A stretch of DNA of 64,000 nt from Haloarcula rara. Its GTDB lineage: Archaea > Halobacteriota > Halobacteria > Halobacteriales > Haloarculaceae. The position numbers were made by a program, and so were the translations under genes. The notes under the pieces were generated by a model, which was not told the origin of the DNA, ran no database searches, and worked only from the letters and a program-made list of their open reading frames with translations. How positions within the stretch are numbered: position 1 is the first letter of the stretch; every line of letters begins with the position of its first letter. The stretch lies in the NCBI RefSeq assembly GCF_029338235.1, contig NZ_CP119786.1:124001-188000 (forward strand). Direction: 5' to 3'. Of the stretch, positions 27,577 through 36,998 are shown one piece after another.

Positions 27577-29327
27577 TCGCCCCGAAGCACGTCGAGGGTC
27601 TGGTCGTCGACGTACTGGCCCTCACGGCCCGCGGTGTAGGCCTTGGCGATAGCGATCGCGCGGCCGGTCTCTGAGTCGCCCAGGGTGGGGGTCAGCTCGG
27701 ACTGCAGCAGTTCAGTGGTCCAGGCGCAGTCCTCGTATTCGATGTCACCGCGGACGAGCGCCATACACAGCGAGACGACGATACTGTGCATCGCCGACGT
27801 GACGTATTCGGTCTCGGCACCGGCGACGGCGGCCAGCCGGTCGACGTCCACCTGCGACTGGCCGATGGTCGCGGCGAACAGCACGGCGCCCGCGCCCAGT
27901 TCCGCGGCGGTGAACTCCTCTACGTCGCCGTCGAAGCGCTCAAGCGAGCGGCGGCTCTCGGAGAGCACGGCCTCCGAGAGGCCCAGCTCTTCGGCCACGT
28001 CCTCGACGATGTCCTCGGGGTCCCGCCGCGGGATATCCGCGTCGACGGTCCCGTCGAGGGTGTCCAGCCACTGTGCGATGACGCGGGGTTCGAACGAGCG
28101 CAGTCCCGCCACCTCGACGATGTCGGCGTCCCCGCCGCTCATCCGTGCAGCAGCGACCACGGTCGTGGCCGCGAGCTCGGCCGCGTCCTCCACATCGGCG
28201 CCCTCGACGGCGTCACTGACCATCCCGCGGGCGAGCAGCCGGGTCGATGAGCCGATATCAAGTTCCTCGACCAGTGCGTCTATCTCGGTCTCGACAGCGT
28301 CGACGGTCAGCGCGGCCCCGGTCTCGTCGGCGCCGGCCGGAATCCAGACGTCGACGGAGCCGGCGCGCTTGCGCTGGACCGCCCCGTCGTCTGCCAGCGC
28401 TTTCAGGGCGCCTTCGGCGGCCGTCTCGCTCGTGTCGTGGGTCTCGGCCACCTTCGTCGTGGTCGGAAGCTCGTCGGGATAGACGGACTGGACGGTCTCC
28501 AGGACGGCCTCCCCGTCGGCGGTCGTCGTCGACGAATCGGACGAACTCGACGAGCCGGCAGAATCAGACGAACTCGACGAAGCGGTCGCGCTTTCGCCAC
28601 TGCCGGCGCCGTCCGCCGCGGTCGCCGACGTCTCGGCCGCAGCGTCGGTCTGGCTCTCGTCGCCCGGCTGGTCCGGTGCCTGCGAGGCCGGCACCACCCG
28701 GTAGCGGTCGTTCCCAAGCCGGTCGTCGAGCAGGTCCTGGAGGTCCTGACAGCGGTTCCGAACGGACACTTCGCTCGTGCCGGACACCTTGCCGAGCGTG
28801 CTTTGCTCGTAGTTGTCGTCCAGGCCGTTGACGAGGGCGGCCAGCGAGAGGACCCCGCCGGCCGTCGCTGCGGGTGCGGGGCCGCCGGAGACGACGGTCG
28901 GGTCGAGCGCGAACGCGTCCTGCAGGAGTCGGTGCGCGACCGTGACGAGCTCTTCTGGCATATCGACGGACTCGCCGAAGCGCTGGACCAGGGTGTTCGG
29001 GTGGGGCGGCACCTCGGCGATATCGAAGTAATCGGAGACGGCCTCAAGCTGCTGGGTAGTGATGTTGATGTCGGCGTCCGGCGCGTCGACTGCATCCGAC
29101 CACGCGCTCGCGATGTCCTCGTCGCGGACCGGGAGCCCGTCCTCACGGGCGGAAAGCGCCAGCGCCGCGGCAGCGGTGTTATCGAGCCGGTCCTCGTTGA
29201 CGTCGGGCTCGTTGCGGAGCTGGTCCAGCCGGACCAGTGTAATCTGCATCGTATTGTTGGGTATCTGCAATTTCTCGCACACCGTCACGAGCCGATTTTG
29301 CACTGAGTTATCTGAGGTACTCGCCAT
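27573..29327 (-). CDS. TFB-like multi-cyclin-fold transcription factor without zinc ribbon
   Basis: The 584-residue protein has cyclin-fold helices in the N-terminus (residues ~1-95 and ~105-200), including PHPNTLVQRFGE and SGTSEVSVRNRCQDLQDLL, which resembles the HTH of TFB's second repeat. A Ser/Ala/Asp-rich linker (~215-285) leads to a winged helix (~288-345; LPTTTKVAETHDTSETAAEG) and a further helical region (~365-520) that looks like another cyclin pair. The N-terminal zinc ribbon and B-finger of TFB are absent. It could be an atypical initiation factor or regulator. A stop two codons upstream supports the start. Confidence 0.7.
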   Translation of the reverse strand: MASTSDNSVQNRLVTVCEKLQIPNNTMQITLVRLDQLRNEPDVNEDRLDNTAAAALALSAREDGLPVRDEDIASAWSDAVDAPDADINITTQQLEAVSDYFDIAEVPPHPNTLVQRFGESVDMPEELVTVAHRLLQDAFALDPTVVSGGPAPAATAGGVLSLAALVNGLDDNYEQSTLGKVSGTSEVSVRNRCQDLQDLLDDRLGNDRYRVVPASQAPDQPGDESQTDAAAETSATAADGAGSGESATASSSSSDSAGSSSSSDSSTTTADGEAVLETVQSVYPDELPTTTKVAETHDTSETAAEGALKALADDGAVQRKRAGSVDVWIPAGADETGAALTVDAVETEIDALVEELDIGSSTRLLARGMVSDAVEGADVEDAAELAATTVVAAARMSGGDADIVEVAGLRSFEPRVIAQWLDTLDGTVDADIPRRDPEDIVEDVAEELGLSEAVLSESRRSLERFDGDVEEFTAAELGAGAVLFAATIGQSQVDVDRLAAVAGAETEYVTSAMHSIVVSLCMALVRGDIEYEDCAWTTELLQSELTPTLGDSETGRAIAIAKAYTAGREGQYVDDQTLDVLRGD

Positions 29328-29587
29328 TATACCCCGTTGTGCTCTTCTTGGTGTTAAGTTTTGCATACTGCTAGCGAACGCGACCCACGCACCAGTCGAT
29401 GGGTCGACGGTCACGGACGGACCCGCCGCTGGGGGCGCCTGGGCGAGAACGAGGCAGCCAGACTGGAGTGGCCACGCCCTGTTCGGGCGTCCGCAGGGCC
29501 GCGCCGTCGGTCGTCTCCGTCTGGACGGAGCCGGGAGAAACCGAATCGGCCAACAAGTCCGGGTACTCACAAAACAGCTCGTCCGAA

Positions 29588-29926
29588 TTAGACCGATATC
29601 GGGTCAGCAATGCTCGACAGGGTCGCCATAGTCAGGCGGCGCGGCCTGTCGCGCTCGACCGGTCCGAGTGTTTCCCCCCCGGCGTGGAAGGTTCGGCTGT
29701 AGTCCTGCCAGTCCCCCAGACGCGCAGTCGGGTCGAGGACGTCTCGCTCGCTGAACCCGGTGGGCTCGTCCACGACAACGACGGTGTCGGCCCCCGGTGT
29801 GTCACCGATGTGTTCGAGCATCAGTCGGTCGCCGTGGCGGTGACCGTATCGTTCAGTCACGTTGAGGACGTCACCGGCCGCAAAGCCCGCCAGCGCCTCC
29901 GTGACTCTGTACCCGTTGGGTTGCAT
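29588..29926 (-). CDS. Hypothetical protein
   Basis: The 112-residue frame starts MQPNGYRVTEALAGFAAGDV and has a mix of charged and hydrophobic residues consistent with a small beta protein. I recognise no family. The AT-rich box at about 29970-29982 could drive it. It is isolated between the TFB-like gene and a secreted protein, so confidence rests only on its folded look and typical codon use. Confidence 0.45.
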   Translation of the reverse strand: MQPNGYRVTEALAGFAAGDVLNVTERYGHRHGDRLMLEHIGDTPGADTVVVVDEPTGFSERDVLDPTARLGDWQDYSRTFHAGGETLGPVERDRPRRLTMATLSSIADPISV

Positions 29927-30042
29927 GGTGTGAGCAGCGGTAGACGCTTCGGCCGGAAAAACGTATTCGAGAACTAATTATTGTGCAGTATCACGAACGG
30001 TCGCCCTGGTCGACGCCGCCAGAGACCGGCGGAGCGGGCCGC

Positions 30043-30993
30043 TCAGACCTGCTCGAATCCCTCCAGCGCGACGGTAATAGTCCCTCCCGCCGGGTCGGCC
30101 CGGACGCTGTAGGCCGTCGGGTGGTGACAGTCGTGGGGGTAGACGGCCGGCTGTGGGACGTCCGTTCGTTCCGTGCCCTCGAGTTCACGCAGGTACTCAC
30201 GGGTGAGCATCGGCTCGACGAACGCCAGTTCGGGCTCGCCGTCGACGCCGACAAACCCCTGGATGAGCGTGTTCGTGAACGCCCCGGGATTCCCGGGGAG
30301 TTCCGGCGCGTCCGCCGGGGCCAGATGCTCGCCCATGTCTGTGATGTATCGCTCGGCCGCGGCGTCAGGCGGGGATCGATTGTAGCCCGAAGGTATCTGC
30401 TCGTCTGGGATACCGTCGTACGGCGCGTATTCGGGCCCGTCGATGGCGTCGACGGTGTCGGTCCCGAGCATATGGAAGTGGACGTCGAAGTGCGGTTTCG
30501 CCCAGGCCCCACCGCCGCCGGGGTGGCCGTCGGGGTTCCAGTTCAGGCCGAGAAACGTAAACGGGGTCGCCTCGGCGTCCGGGAACGGAACGAAGAACTG
30601 GAGCGACTCGCGGCGGTGGACCTCCAGCGCCTGACCGGTCGGTGCGTACGTGTCGTCGTAGGTCGGGTCATCGATGGTCCGGTCCGCGGCCAGGTCGTCG
30701 GCGCTGGGCAGCGAGCCGGTCACCACCTCGCGGTCGAACTCGACGCCGTGGTACTTCGGGACGCCGTCTGGTGTTGCCGTCGTGAACGGGGTGACCTCGC
30801 CGCCCCCGAGTGTGACGGCCTCTCCGTAGGTCGTGATACCCTCGGGTGGGAAGCCGTCGCCGTCGTCGCCCGACGCCCCGGCAGCGACGGAGCCGCTCGC
30901 GAGGAGCGTCCCGGCCGCAGCGGCCCGCAGTAGCTGCCGCCGGCTCAGTTTCGGCTGTCGATGCGTCCCGGTCGGTAGACTCCGCTCTGACAT
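30043..30993 (-). CDS. Tat-secreted DUF5602-like protein
   Basis: The 316-residue product starts with a twin-arginine signal (LSRRQLLRAAAAGTLLASG) and is then Gly, Asp and Pro rich. The motif AKPHFDVHFHML near residue 170, with two closely spaced His-x-His pairs and later HDCHHP, suggests metal binding, and its length fits secreted DUF5602 proteins of haloarchaea and bacteria as I recall. It has no partners nearby. I selected the ATG at 30993, which sits just before the signal region. Confidence 0.7.
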   Translation of the reverse strand: MSERSLPTGTHRQPKLSRRQLLRAAAAGTLLASGSVAAGASGDDGDGFPPEGITTYGEAVTLGGGEVTPFTTATPDGVPKYHGVEFDREVVTGSLPSADDLAADRTIDDPTYDDTYAPTGQALEVHRRESLQFFVPFPDAEATPFTFLGLNWNPDGHPGGGGAWAKPHFDVHFHMLGTDTVDAIDGPEYAPYDGIPDEQIPSGYNRSPPDAAAERYITDMGEHLAPADAPELPGNPGAFTNTLIQGFVGVDGEPELAFVEPMLTREYLRELEGTERTDVPQPAVYPHDCHHPTAYSVRADPAGGTITVALEGFEQV

Positions 30994-31231
30994 GTGACTT
31001 CCTGTACCCCGACGGTCACTCGGCACGTCGGCGGTCTATCCGACACCTCCAGCCGAAAGTGTAATACATTTGTGGTGATTCGGGAGTTACACCGCTGAAT
31101 TTGTGGCAGTATCTCTAAATGTATCGTGCCGACGGTCGAACGGACAGCCGGCCCACTGTGCTGTGACCGGCGGTTTGTTCAAGATGTAACTACCCTAATA
31201 TTCATACAGGGACGCCTGTGTATGAGGGTGC

Positions 31232-32680
31232 ATGGACAGTCCGATCCGGGTGCTCCACGTCGACGACGACCCGGACTTCAGAGAGCTGACCGCGGAGCTC
31301 CTCGAGCGGGAGAACGACCGCATCACCGTGACGACAGCACCGGGGCCCGAGGCGGGTCGAGAGCGTCTGGAGTCGGCGGAGTTCGACTGTGTCGTCTCCG
31401 ACTTCGATATGCCCGGTGAGTCGGGTATCGCGTTCCTCGAGACCGTCCGTGCTGACTACCCCGACCTGCCCTTTATCCTGTTTACCGGCAAAGGGAGCGA
31501 GGAGGTGGCAAGCGACGCGATATCGGCCGGCGTCACGGATTACCTCCAGAAAGCCATCGGCTCCGAACAGTACGAACTGCTGGCCAAACGCATCGCCACG
31601 GCAGTCGACCAGTACCGGACCGCCCGCGAGCTGGAGCGCCAGAACGACCTCTTCGAGAAGGCCGAGAGCATCGGCAACGTCGGTGCCTGGGAGTACGACC
31701 TCGTCACGGACACCTCCTACGTCTCCGACGAGGTGTTGCGCATCCACGGACTGGGCATCGACGAACATCTCACCCCCGAGGAGACCATCGAGTATTTCCA
31801 CCCCGAGGACCGCGGCGAACTCCGAACGGCGTTCCGCGGGGCCATCGAGGACGGTCGCTCCTACGACCTGGAGCTTCGGATGCGGGACGCCGACGGAACA
31901 CAGCACTGGGTACGGACGCGAGGGGAGCCACAGTCGGAGGACGGCGAAATCGTCCGTGTCCGGGGTATCCTCCAGGACATCACCGAGCAGAAACGGCGTG
32001 AAAAGAAGCTCGAACGCCAGAACGCACGGCTGGAGGAGTTCGCCCACGTCGTCTCCCACGATATCCGTAACCCGCTGCAGGTCGCGAGCGGGAAGCTCGA
32101 AATCGCCAGACAGACCAAGGACCCGGCGGCGTTCACCCAGGCCGAGGACGCCCTCGCCCGCATCGAGACCATCATCGAGAACATCCTCACACTCGCGCGC
32201 CACGGCCGGACGGTCGACGAGACCGAACCAGTCCAGTTGCGGGACATCGCCCGGGAAGCGTGGGAGACTGTCGAGACCGAGGGGCTCACCCTGTCGTTCG
32301 ACACCGAGGTCGAGCTGGCGGCCGACAGCGACCGGCTGCGACAGCTCCTCGAGAATCTCTTTGCCAACACTGTCGAACACGGCGGGGGCGCTGAGACCAT
32401 CAGAATCGGCGAGATTCAGCCGCTGTATACGGCGACACGCACCAGTGGCGACACCACCACGGGATTCTACGTCGCCGACGACGGCGGCGGCATCCCCGAA
32501 GACATCCGCGAGGAGGTGTTCGACTCGGGTTTTACGACGGCGGCAGAGAGCACCGGGTTCGGACTGGCTATCGTCGCACAGATCGCCGAGGCCCACGGCT
32601 GGGACGTGACCGTCACCGACAGTCACGAGGGCGGCGCCAGGTTCGAGTTCACGGAACAGCCGGCCGGTGGGGGCGAGTGA
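31232..32680 (+). CDS. Receiver-PAS-histidine kinase hybrid
   Basis: The 482-residue soluble protein starts with a receiver domain (residues ~5-120; HVDDDPDF, phospho-acceptor VVSDFDMPG, FTGKGSEE), then a PAS domain with a W-rich sensor pattern (~145-245), and a kinase core (~260-475): H-box VVSHDIRNPLQVA, N-box LLENLFANTVEHG, G-box YVADDGGGIPED and TGFGLAIVAQIAE. Such haloarchaeal kinases relay signals to stand-alone receivers or to output proteins. It is isolated, followed by a Bat-like regulator 300 bp downstream. The signal is unknown. Confidence 0.87.
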   Translation: MDSPIRVLHVDDDPDFRELTAELLERENDRITVTTAPGPEAGRERLESAEFDCVVSDFDMPGESGIAFLETVRADYPDLPFILFTGKGSEEVASDAISAGVTDYLQKAIGSEQYELLAKRIATAVDQYRTARELERQNDLFEKAESIGNVGAWEYDLVTDTSYVSDEVLRIHGLGIDEHLTPEETIEYFHPEDRGELRTAFRGAIEDGRSYDLELRMRDADGTQHWVRTRGEPQSEDGEIVRVRGILQDITEQKRREKKLERQNARLEEFAHVVSHDIRNPLQVASGKLEIARQTKDPAAFTQAEDALARIETIIENILTLARHGRTVDETEPVQLRDIAREAWETVETEGLTLSFDTEVELAADSDRLRQLLENLFANTVEHGGGAETIRIGEIQPLYTATRTSGDTTTGFYVADDGGGIPEDIREEVFDSGFTTAAESTGFGLAIVAQIAEAHGWDVTVTDSHEGGARFEFTEQPAGGGE

Positions 32681-32979
32681 GACCATCGCGACGGTGAGTC
32701 ACTCGTCGGGTCGTGTAGGTGAGACGAAACCGTCAGGAACTGCGGAGTTCTGGAGTACAATCCGACGAGGGACGGACAGCAGGGACCGCGAGCGCGGGGC
32801 CAGCGTCCCCGTCGGAACGTCGTATCAATACCCTACCCATAATTCAACCGACACTTATTCTTACTGGCCGGCCGTATGCCGCTCAGCCTCGATTTTAGCC
32901 CGGAAACAGACGGACTACTTCCCAGAGCCGCCCGTTCGAGCGAAGGTTCTTGTTGTTCGTTTGAGAAGAACCGCGCAGC

Positions 32980-33639
32980 ATGGCAACCATCGTCATCGGG
33001 TCAGTGCCGACAGAGGAACTCGCACTCACTCACACGTTCGCAGAACTGCCCGACGTGACCTTCGAGAGCGAGCGGATCATCCTGAGCGGTGACGACGCTG
33101 TGATGCCGTTGCTGTGGGCCCGTAACGCCGACCGAGAGCCCCTCGAGGCGGCCATCGAGGGCGACCCGACCGTGAACAACGTCACGTTGCTGGCCGATTT
33201 CGGCGACGAGTTGCTCTACCGGATGGACTGGGTCGACCGGGTGCAGCTCCTGTTGCATATGCTTACGAACTCCGAAGCGACGATACTGGACGCCCACGGC
33301 CGACACGGAGGGTGGCGTGTCCGGGTGATGTTCCCAGACCGGTCACACCTCTCCGAGACCCACGAGTTCTGCAAGGCCCACGGGATGGAGTTCACCATCG
33401 AGTCGATTCGAGAGATGGACGGCCAGCCCTCGGGCCGTTTCGGCCTCACCGAGGACCAGTATCTGGCGCTCATCACGGCCGTCGAAGAGGGGTACTACGA
33501 CGTGCCCCAGCAACAGACCCTGGAGGAGCTGGCGGAGGAATTCGAGATATCACACCAGGCGCTCTCCGAACGGCTCCGGCGAGGGACCGAATCGCTCGTG
33601 GAGGACACGTTACTGGTCGGAACGCCATCGGACGGCTAG
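32980..33639 (+). CDS. Bat-type HTH-10 regulator
   Basis: The 219-residue product ends with the HTH_10 domain common to haloarchaeal Bat-like regulators: FGLTEDQYLALITAVEEGYYDVP, then LEELAEEFEISHQALSERLRRG. The N-terminal ~150 residues form a GAF-like or amidase-like sensor of unknown ligand. These proteins regulate bacteriorhodopsin and other genes. The promoter upstream has an AT-rich box near 32833-32846. The stop overlaps the convergent small membrane gene by 4 bp. Confidence 0.85.
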   Translation: MATIVIGSVPTEELALTHTFAELPDVTFESERIILSGDDAVMPLLWARNADREPLEAAIEGDPTVNNVTLLADFGDELLYRMDWVDRVQLLLHMLTNSEATILDAHGRHGGWRVRVMFPDRSHLSETHEFCKAHGMEFTIESIREMDGQPSGRFGLTEDQYLALITAVEEGYYDVPQQQTLEELAEEFEISHQALSERLRRGTESLVEDTLLVGTPSDG

Positions 33640-33842
33640 CTGAGCCGCCGGAGGAGCCGTACCAGCACGGAGGCGACGACGCCGACGCCGCTAACGCGGG
33701 TCGATAGCGCCGCCGCCCCGAGCAAGAGGGCGGCCGCCCAGTGCTCGCCGCGGCGCAGGGCCATCGCGGCGTCAACGAGCGTGGAGATGATAGCGAGGTT
33801 TCCGAGGGGCGACCCCTGTGTCTGTGTTCGCATCGTAGCCAC
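33636..33842 (-). CDS. Small hydrophobic protein of unknown function
   Basis: The 68-residue frame has an amphipathic start and a hydrophobic C-terminal half (AAALLLGAAALSTRVSGVGVVASVLVRLL), predicted membrane-associated. Its end overlaps the Bat-type gene's end by 4 bp (convergent). An alternative ATG three codons in is possible. The evidence is modest; it could be spurious. Confidence 0.4.
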   Translation of the reverse strand: MATMRTQTQGSPLGNLAIISTLVDAAMALRRGEHWAAALLLGAAALSTRVSGVGVVASVLVRLLRRLS

Positions 33843-33928
33843 AGGTTCGCCACCGACGAGTGAGAAGGCTCCCCCTGTGTCTGCGGGGAGTTTTTACCCG
33901 CTGAATCGACGGCTGGCCGACACCGCGC

Positions 33929-34126
33929 TCAGGCCTGTGCCGTGTAGCCGGCGTCCTCGACGGCCGCCACCAGGGCGTCCGCGTCGGCGTCGCCGTCGAC
34001 TGTCGCGGATTCGCCCTCGCGGTCGACGCTGACCTCGGTGACGCCCTCGACGTCACGCAGTGCGTCCGCGACGCTCTGTTCGCAGTGCTCGCAGCTCATG
34101 CCCTCGACGGTCAGTGTCGTCGTCAT
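33929..34126 (-). CDS. Copper chaperone (heavy-metal-associated domain)
   Basis: The 65-residue protein is a single HMA domain with the metal motif GMSCEHCEQSVADAL at residues ~9-23, an MxCxxC motif for Cu(I), followed by the usual ferredoxin-like strands. I chose the ATG at 34126, because the longer frame adds 30 unrelated residues. It is divergent from the Lrp-TRASH regulator, with a 132-bp shared spacer, a layout in which the regulator would control the chaperone. No copper ATPase lies nearby in this window. Confidence 0.88.
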   Translation of the reverse strand: MTTTLTVEGMSCEHCEQSVADALRDVEGVTEVSVDREGESATVDGDADADALVAAVEDAGYTAQA

Positions 34127-34258
34127 ACACGCACCTGTTGGGCCGCCGGCGTTAAGCCGATTGTCCCTTCGATTTCGGTGATAGGTGGACACATTCGCTT
34201 TCGGATTCGAAGTCATATCGGCCGGGCACTTTTACCGCTTCACCGAGTGGGGAGACGT

Positions 34259-34852
34259 ATGCGCGACCTCGACGAGACCGACATGGAGATTCTGGAGTTG
34301 CTGCTTGCCAACGCCCGGCGGCCCTATAGCGAAATCGCTGAGACGGTCGGCCTGTCGGCGCCGGCCGTTTCCGACCGCGTAGCCCGTCTGGAGGAGGCCG
34401 GCGTCATCAACCGGTTCACGCTCGACGTCGACCGGTCCCAGCTCCGGTCGGGGATTCCGGTGCTGGTCTCCATCGAGCCGAGCACCGACGACCCGGCGGC
34501 GTTGCGCTCGTCCTTGCTGGAGACCGACGCTGTCGAGCACGTGTTCACGACCGCCGAGGCCGACCTCGTGGTGTTCGCCCGCGTCCCGGACAACGACATC
34601 GCCGGGTGGCTCGCGGACACGGTCGATATGGACGACGTCAGCGACTTCGAGGTGGAGCTGCTGGCGGGTGCCGCGTGGTCGCCCGACCTGGGCGGGACGG
34701 AGTTCGCACTCTCCTGTGCGCAGTGTGGCAACACCGTCGACAGCGAGGGGACGGCGGCGCGTCTCGACGGCTCGCTCTACCAGTTCTGCTGTCCCTCCTG
34801 TGAGGCACGCTTCGAGGAGAAATACGCGGAGCTACAGGAGGGTGCGGACTGA
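34259..34852 (+). CDS. Lrp/AsnC regulator with C-terminal TRASH metal-sensing domain
   Basis: The 197-residue product starts with an AsnC-type HTH (LDETDMEILELLLANARRP, then AETVGLSAPAVSDRVARLEE), continues with a RAM-type middle domain, and ends with a TRASH domain (CAQCGN, then FCCPSCEARFEEKY) that binds metals. In Halobacterium a related Lrp-TRASH protein controls copper-efflux genes. Divergence from the HMA chaperone supports copper control here. The ATG at 34259 begins at the HTH; longer frames overlap the chaperone. Confidence 0.87.
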   Translation: MRDLDETDMEILELLLANARRPYSEIAETVGLSAPAVSDRVARLEEAGVINRFTLDVDRSQLRSGIPVLVSIEPSTDDPAALRSSLLETDAVEHVFTTAEADLVVFARVPDNDIAGWLADTVDMDDVSDFEVELLAGAAWSPDLGGTEFALSCAQCGNTVDSEGTAARLDGSLYQFCCPSCEARFEEKYAELQEGAD

Positions 34853-34923
34853 GATGGCCCGTCAGAAGCCGGTAACATCGGTGTCAGCGCGTATTAAAGT
34901 GCGAGGAAGGCCTACCAGATGAT

Positions 34924-35907
34924 ATGACAGTCTCCACACCCGGCATCCATCACGTGACGTGTATCGCGGGCGACCCGCAGCGGAACATCGACTTCTGGGT
35001 CGAAACGCTGGGGCTCCGGCTCGTCAAGCGGTCGGTAAACCAGGATGACCCCGGGACCTACCACTTCTTCTTCGCCGACGCGGAGGGGACGCCGGGGACG
35101 AGCATGACTTTCTTCCCCTGGGAGGGGATGCGCCAGGGGAAGGTCGGCTCGGGACAGGTCGCCCGCACGGCCTTCCGCGTGCCCGAGGACAGTCTCGACT
35201 ACTGGGAGGACCGCTTTGACGAGTACGGCGTCGACTACGAGGACCGCGTCGAGCGCTTCGGCGAGACCGTCCTCCCCTTCTCGGACCCCGACGGCCTGCC
35301 GGTCGAACTGGTCGCGGTCGAACTGCCCGAGGACGAGCCGACGGTCCCCTGGACCGAGTTCGTCCCCGAAGCGTACGCCATCCGTGGCTTTCACTCCGTG
35401 ACGCTGTGGCTGGCCGACCCCCAGCGGACCGAGGAGCTACTGGGTGAGATGGGGCTCGAGGCGGTCGGCACCGAGGAAGCCGAGGGTGACACGCCCGGTG
35501 ACGAACGGACCCGCTTTGCCGCGGGCGGGCCGGTCGGCAAGTACGTCGACGTGCTCCCGACGATACAGGGCGGTCGGCAGGGTCACGGCGTCGTCCACCA
35601 CGTCGCCTTCCAGACGCCGACCGACGAGGACCAGATGGCGATGCGGGACGTGATACAGTCGGACGGGCTGCGCCCGACCCAGCAGATAGACCGCCACTGG
35701 TTCCGCTCGGTGTACGTCCGGGAACACGGCGGCGTCCTCTTCGAGCTGGCCACGAGCGGGCCGGGCTATACGAGCGACGAACCGCTCGACGAACTGGGCG
35801 AACGGCTCGTCCTCCCGGGGACGTTCGAGGAGCGGCGCGAGGAGATAGAGGCGCAACTGACCGAGATTACGGTGCCGCGTGCCGAGTCGGCCCAGGCCGA
35901 CGACTGA
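34924..35907 (+). CDS. VOC-family ring-cleaving dioxygenase (MhqO-like)
   Basis: The 327-residue protein has two VOC (glyoxalase-type) modules with metal ligands in typical places: HHVTCIAGDPQRN in the first and HHVAFQTPTDEDQ in the second, with a Glu near FELATSGPGYT. The length and layout match MhqO/YkcA-type extradiol dioxygenases, which act on hydroquinones or catechols. A near-leaderless start follows an AT-rich box at 34890-34900. No degradation partners are adjacent; quinone stress is a possible role. Confidence 0.85.
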   Translation: MTVSTPGIHHVTCIAGDPQRNIDFWVETLGLRLVKRSVNQDDPGTYHFFFADAEGTPGTSMTFFPWEGMRQGKVGSGQVARTAFRVPEDSLDYWEDRFDEYGVDYEDRVERFGETVLPFSDPDGLPVELVAVELPEDEPTVPWTEFVPEAYAIRGFHSVTLWLADPQRTEELLGEMGLEAVGTEEAEGDTPGDERTRFAAGGPVGKYVDVLPTIQGGRQGHGVVHHVAFQTPTDEDQMAMRDVIQSDGLRPTQQIDRHWFRSVYVREHGGVLFELATSGPGYTSDEPLDELGERLVLPGTFEERREEIEAQLTEITVPRAESAQADD

Positions 35908-36058
35908 TACGGACTGCTCTAGAGATTTACCGCTCCGACCGCACGACGGCGTGCGGTCGATGCGGAACAGACCTATAACAGTCCGTATGAGCGCGTTCGG
36001 GAGTCGGTGGTGGAGACGGCTCTATTGGCGGCGGGCTGCGATCACAGCTCCGGCAGCG

Positions 36059-36310
36059 TCAGTCGCCCGGACGATACCCCCGGCTCAGGAGGAGACAGAC
36101 GACGTTCAGGACGACCAGCAACGGGAGACGGACAGGGGCCGACGTGGCGAGGTCTGTCACGAGGCCGGCGACGATGATGAGCGGGAGGACGATAGTGCCC
36201 CAGAACGCCGAGGCGCGCAGCAATTCGGCTGCGTAGCTCACACACGCGACGACACCGGTGACAAAACGCCGGAGCGCCCCCGCTCCCAGCGGGTCCAGTC
36301 CCAGGCCCAT
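36059..36310 (-). CDS. Small membrane protein of unknown function
   Basis: From the ATG at 36310 the product is 83 residues with two to three hydrophobic segments (ALRRFVTGVVACVSYAAE, FWGTIVLPLIIVAGLV, LPLLVVLNVVCLLLS). I see no motif. It stands alone between the dioxygenase and a TRAM protein, with an alternative start nine codons upstream. Confidence 0.5.
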   Translation of the reverse strand: MGLGLDPLGAGALRRFVTGVVACVSYAAELLRASAFWGTIVLPLIIVAGLVTDLATSAPVRLPLLVVLNVVCLLLSRGYRPGD

Positions 36311-36387
36311 ACTGTGGGACCCAGGGCCGTGGTGCAAGAGTAAGCGGCCTATAACGAGTGGCCGGCCTTGCGCGGGCTAGACAGCGG

Positions 36388-36825
36388 TCACCGAACAGTG
36401 GCCTCGCCGACGGTCTCGGCGAAGGCGACGGTCTCCTTGACGTCGGTTATCTCCACCTCGACCCTGTCGCCGGGTTTCGTACCCGGAACGATGACGATGA
36501 AACCGCGCTCGACCTTGGCGATGCCGTCGCCCTGGTCGCCAAGCGTGTCGATAGAGACCGTGCGGACCTCGCCTTCCTCCACAGGGGGTCCCTGTGCGTG
36601 TGACGGCGCGGGGTCGGCCCGTGACACCGAAGAGGTATCCGGGGACGGGGCGGTCTCCGTCTGTTCGTCCTCCTCAGCGGCCAGGAGCGCGACGCGGTAC
36701 GACGTGCCCGTCTCGATGGAGCCGTTCTCGACGAGTTCGGACGGGATAGCGACGGTGTAGCGGTCGCCCTCGTCCTCGACCGACGTCTCGAATAACAATC
36801 GAAGCGAATCAGATATCTCTGTCAT
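36388..36825 (-). CDS. TRAM-domain RNA-binding protein
   Basis: The 145-residue protein begins with a short SpoVT-like region (MTEISDSLRLLFETSVEDEG, then YTVAIPSELVENGSI) and ends with a TRAM beta barrel (residues ~85-145; TLGDQGDGIAKVERGFIVIV, then KPGDRVEVEITDVKE). TRAM proteins bind RNA and act as chaperones in archaea. The middle is disordered (Ala, Pro, Asp). Monocistronic on the minus strand. Confidence 0.85.
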   Translation of the reverse strand: MTEISDSLRLLFETSVEDEGDRYTVAIPSELVENGSIETGTSYRVALLAAEEDEQTETAPSPDTSSVSRADPAPSHAQGPPVEEGEVRTVSIDTLGDQGDGIAKVERGFIVIVPGTKPGDRVEVEITDVKETVAFAETVGEATVR

Positions 36826-36998
36826 TGCCTCCTCTTCGGACCCCAGGGCTAAATCCTACCGGAATCGTCCTGTATAATTCGACTGGCCGTCACGTTCGGC
36901 TCCGGAGGGTGCCGGAGCGCGCTCTTCGGCCAGTTCAGGTGTCAACCGACGGCCAGGAACCCCGTGGTGTTTTTTTCGCGCGCTGCCTAGTCGGTGGT

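Noticed and set aside
32681..32979. Small plus-strand open frame between the kinase and the Bat-type gene
   Set aside because: Basic, low-complexity translation overlapping both genes, with no motif or start signal. The stretch more likely holds the Bat promoter.
36962..36980. T-rich tract GTGTTTTTTTCG as a terminator
   Set aside because: No plus-strand gene ends near it; it lies inside the leader of the first 7TM kinase, so its role is unclear.
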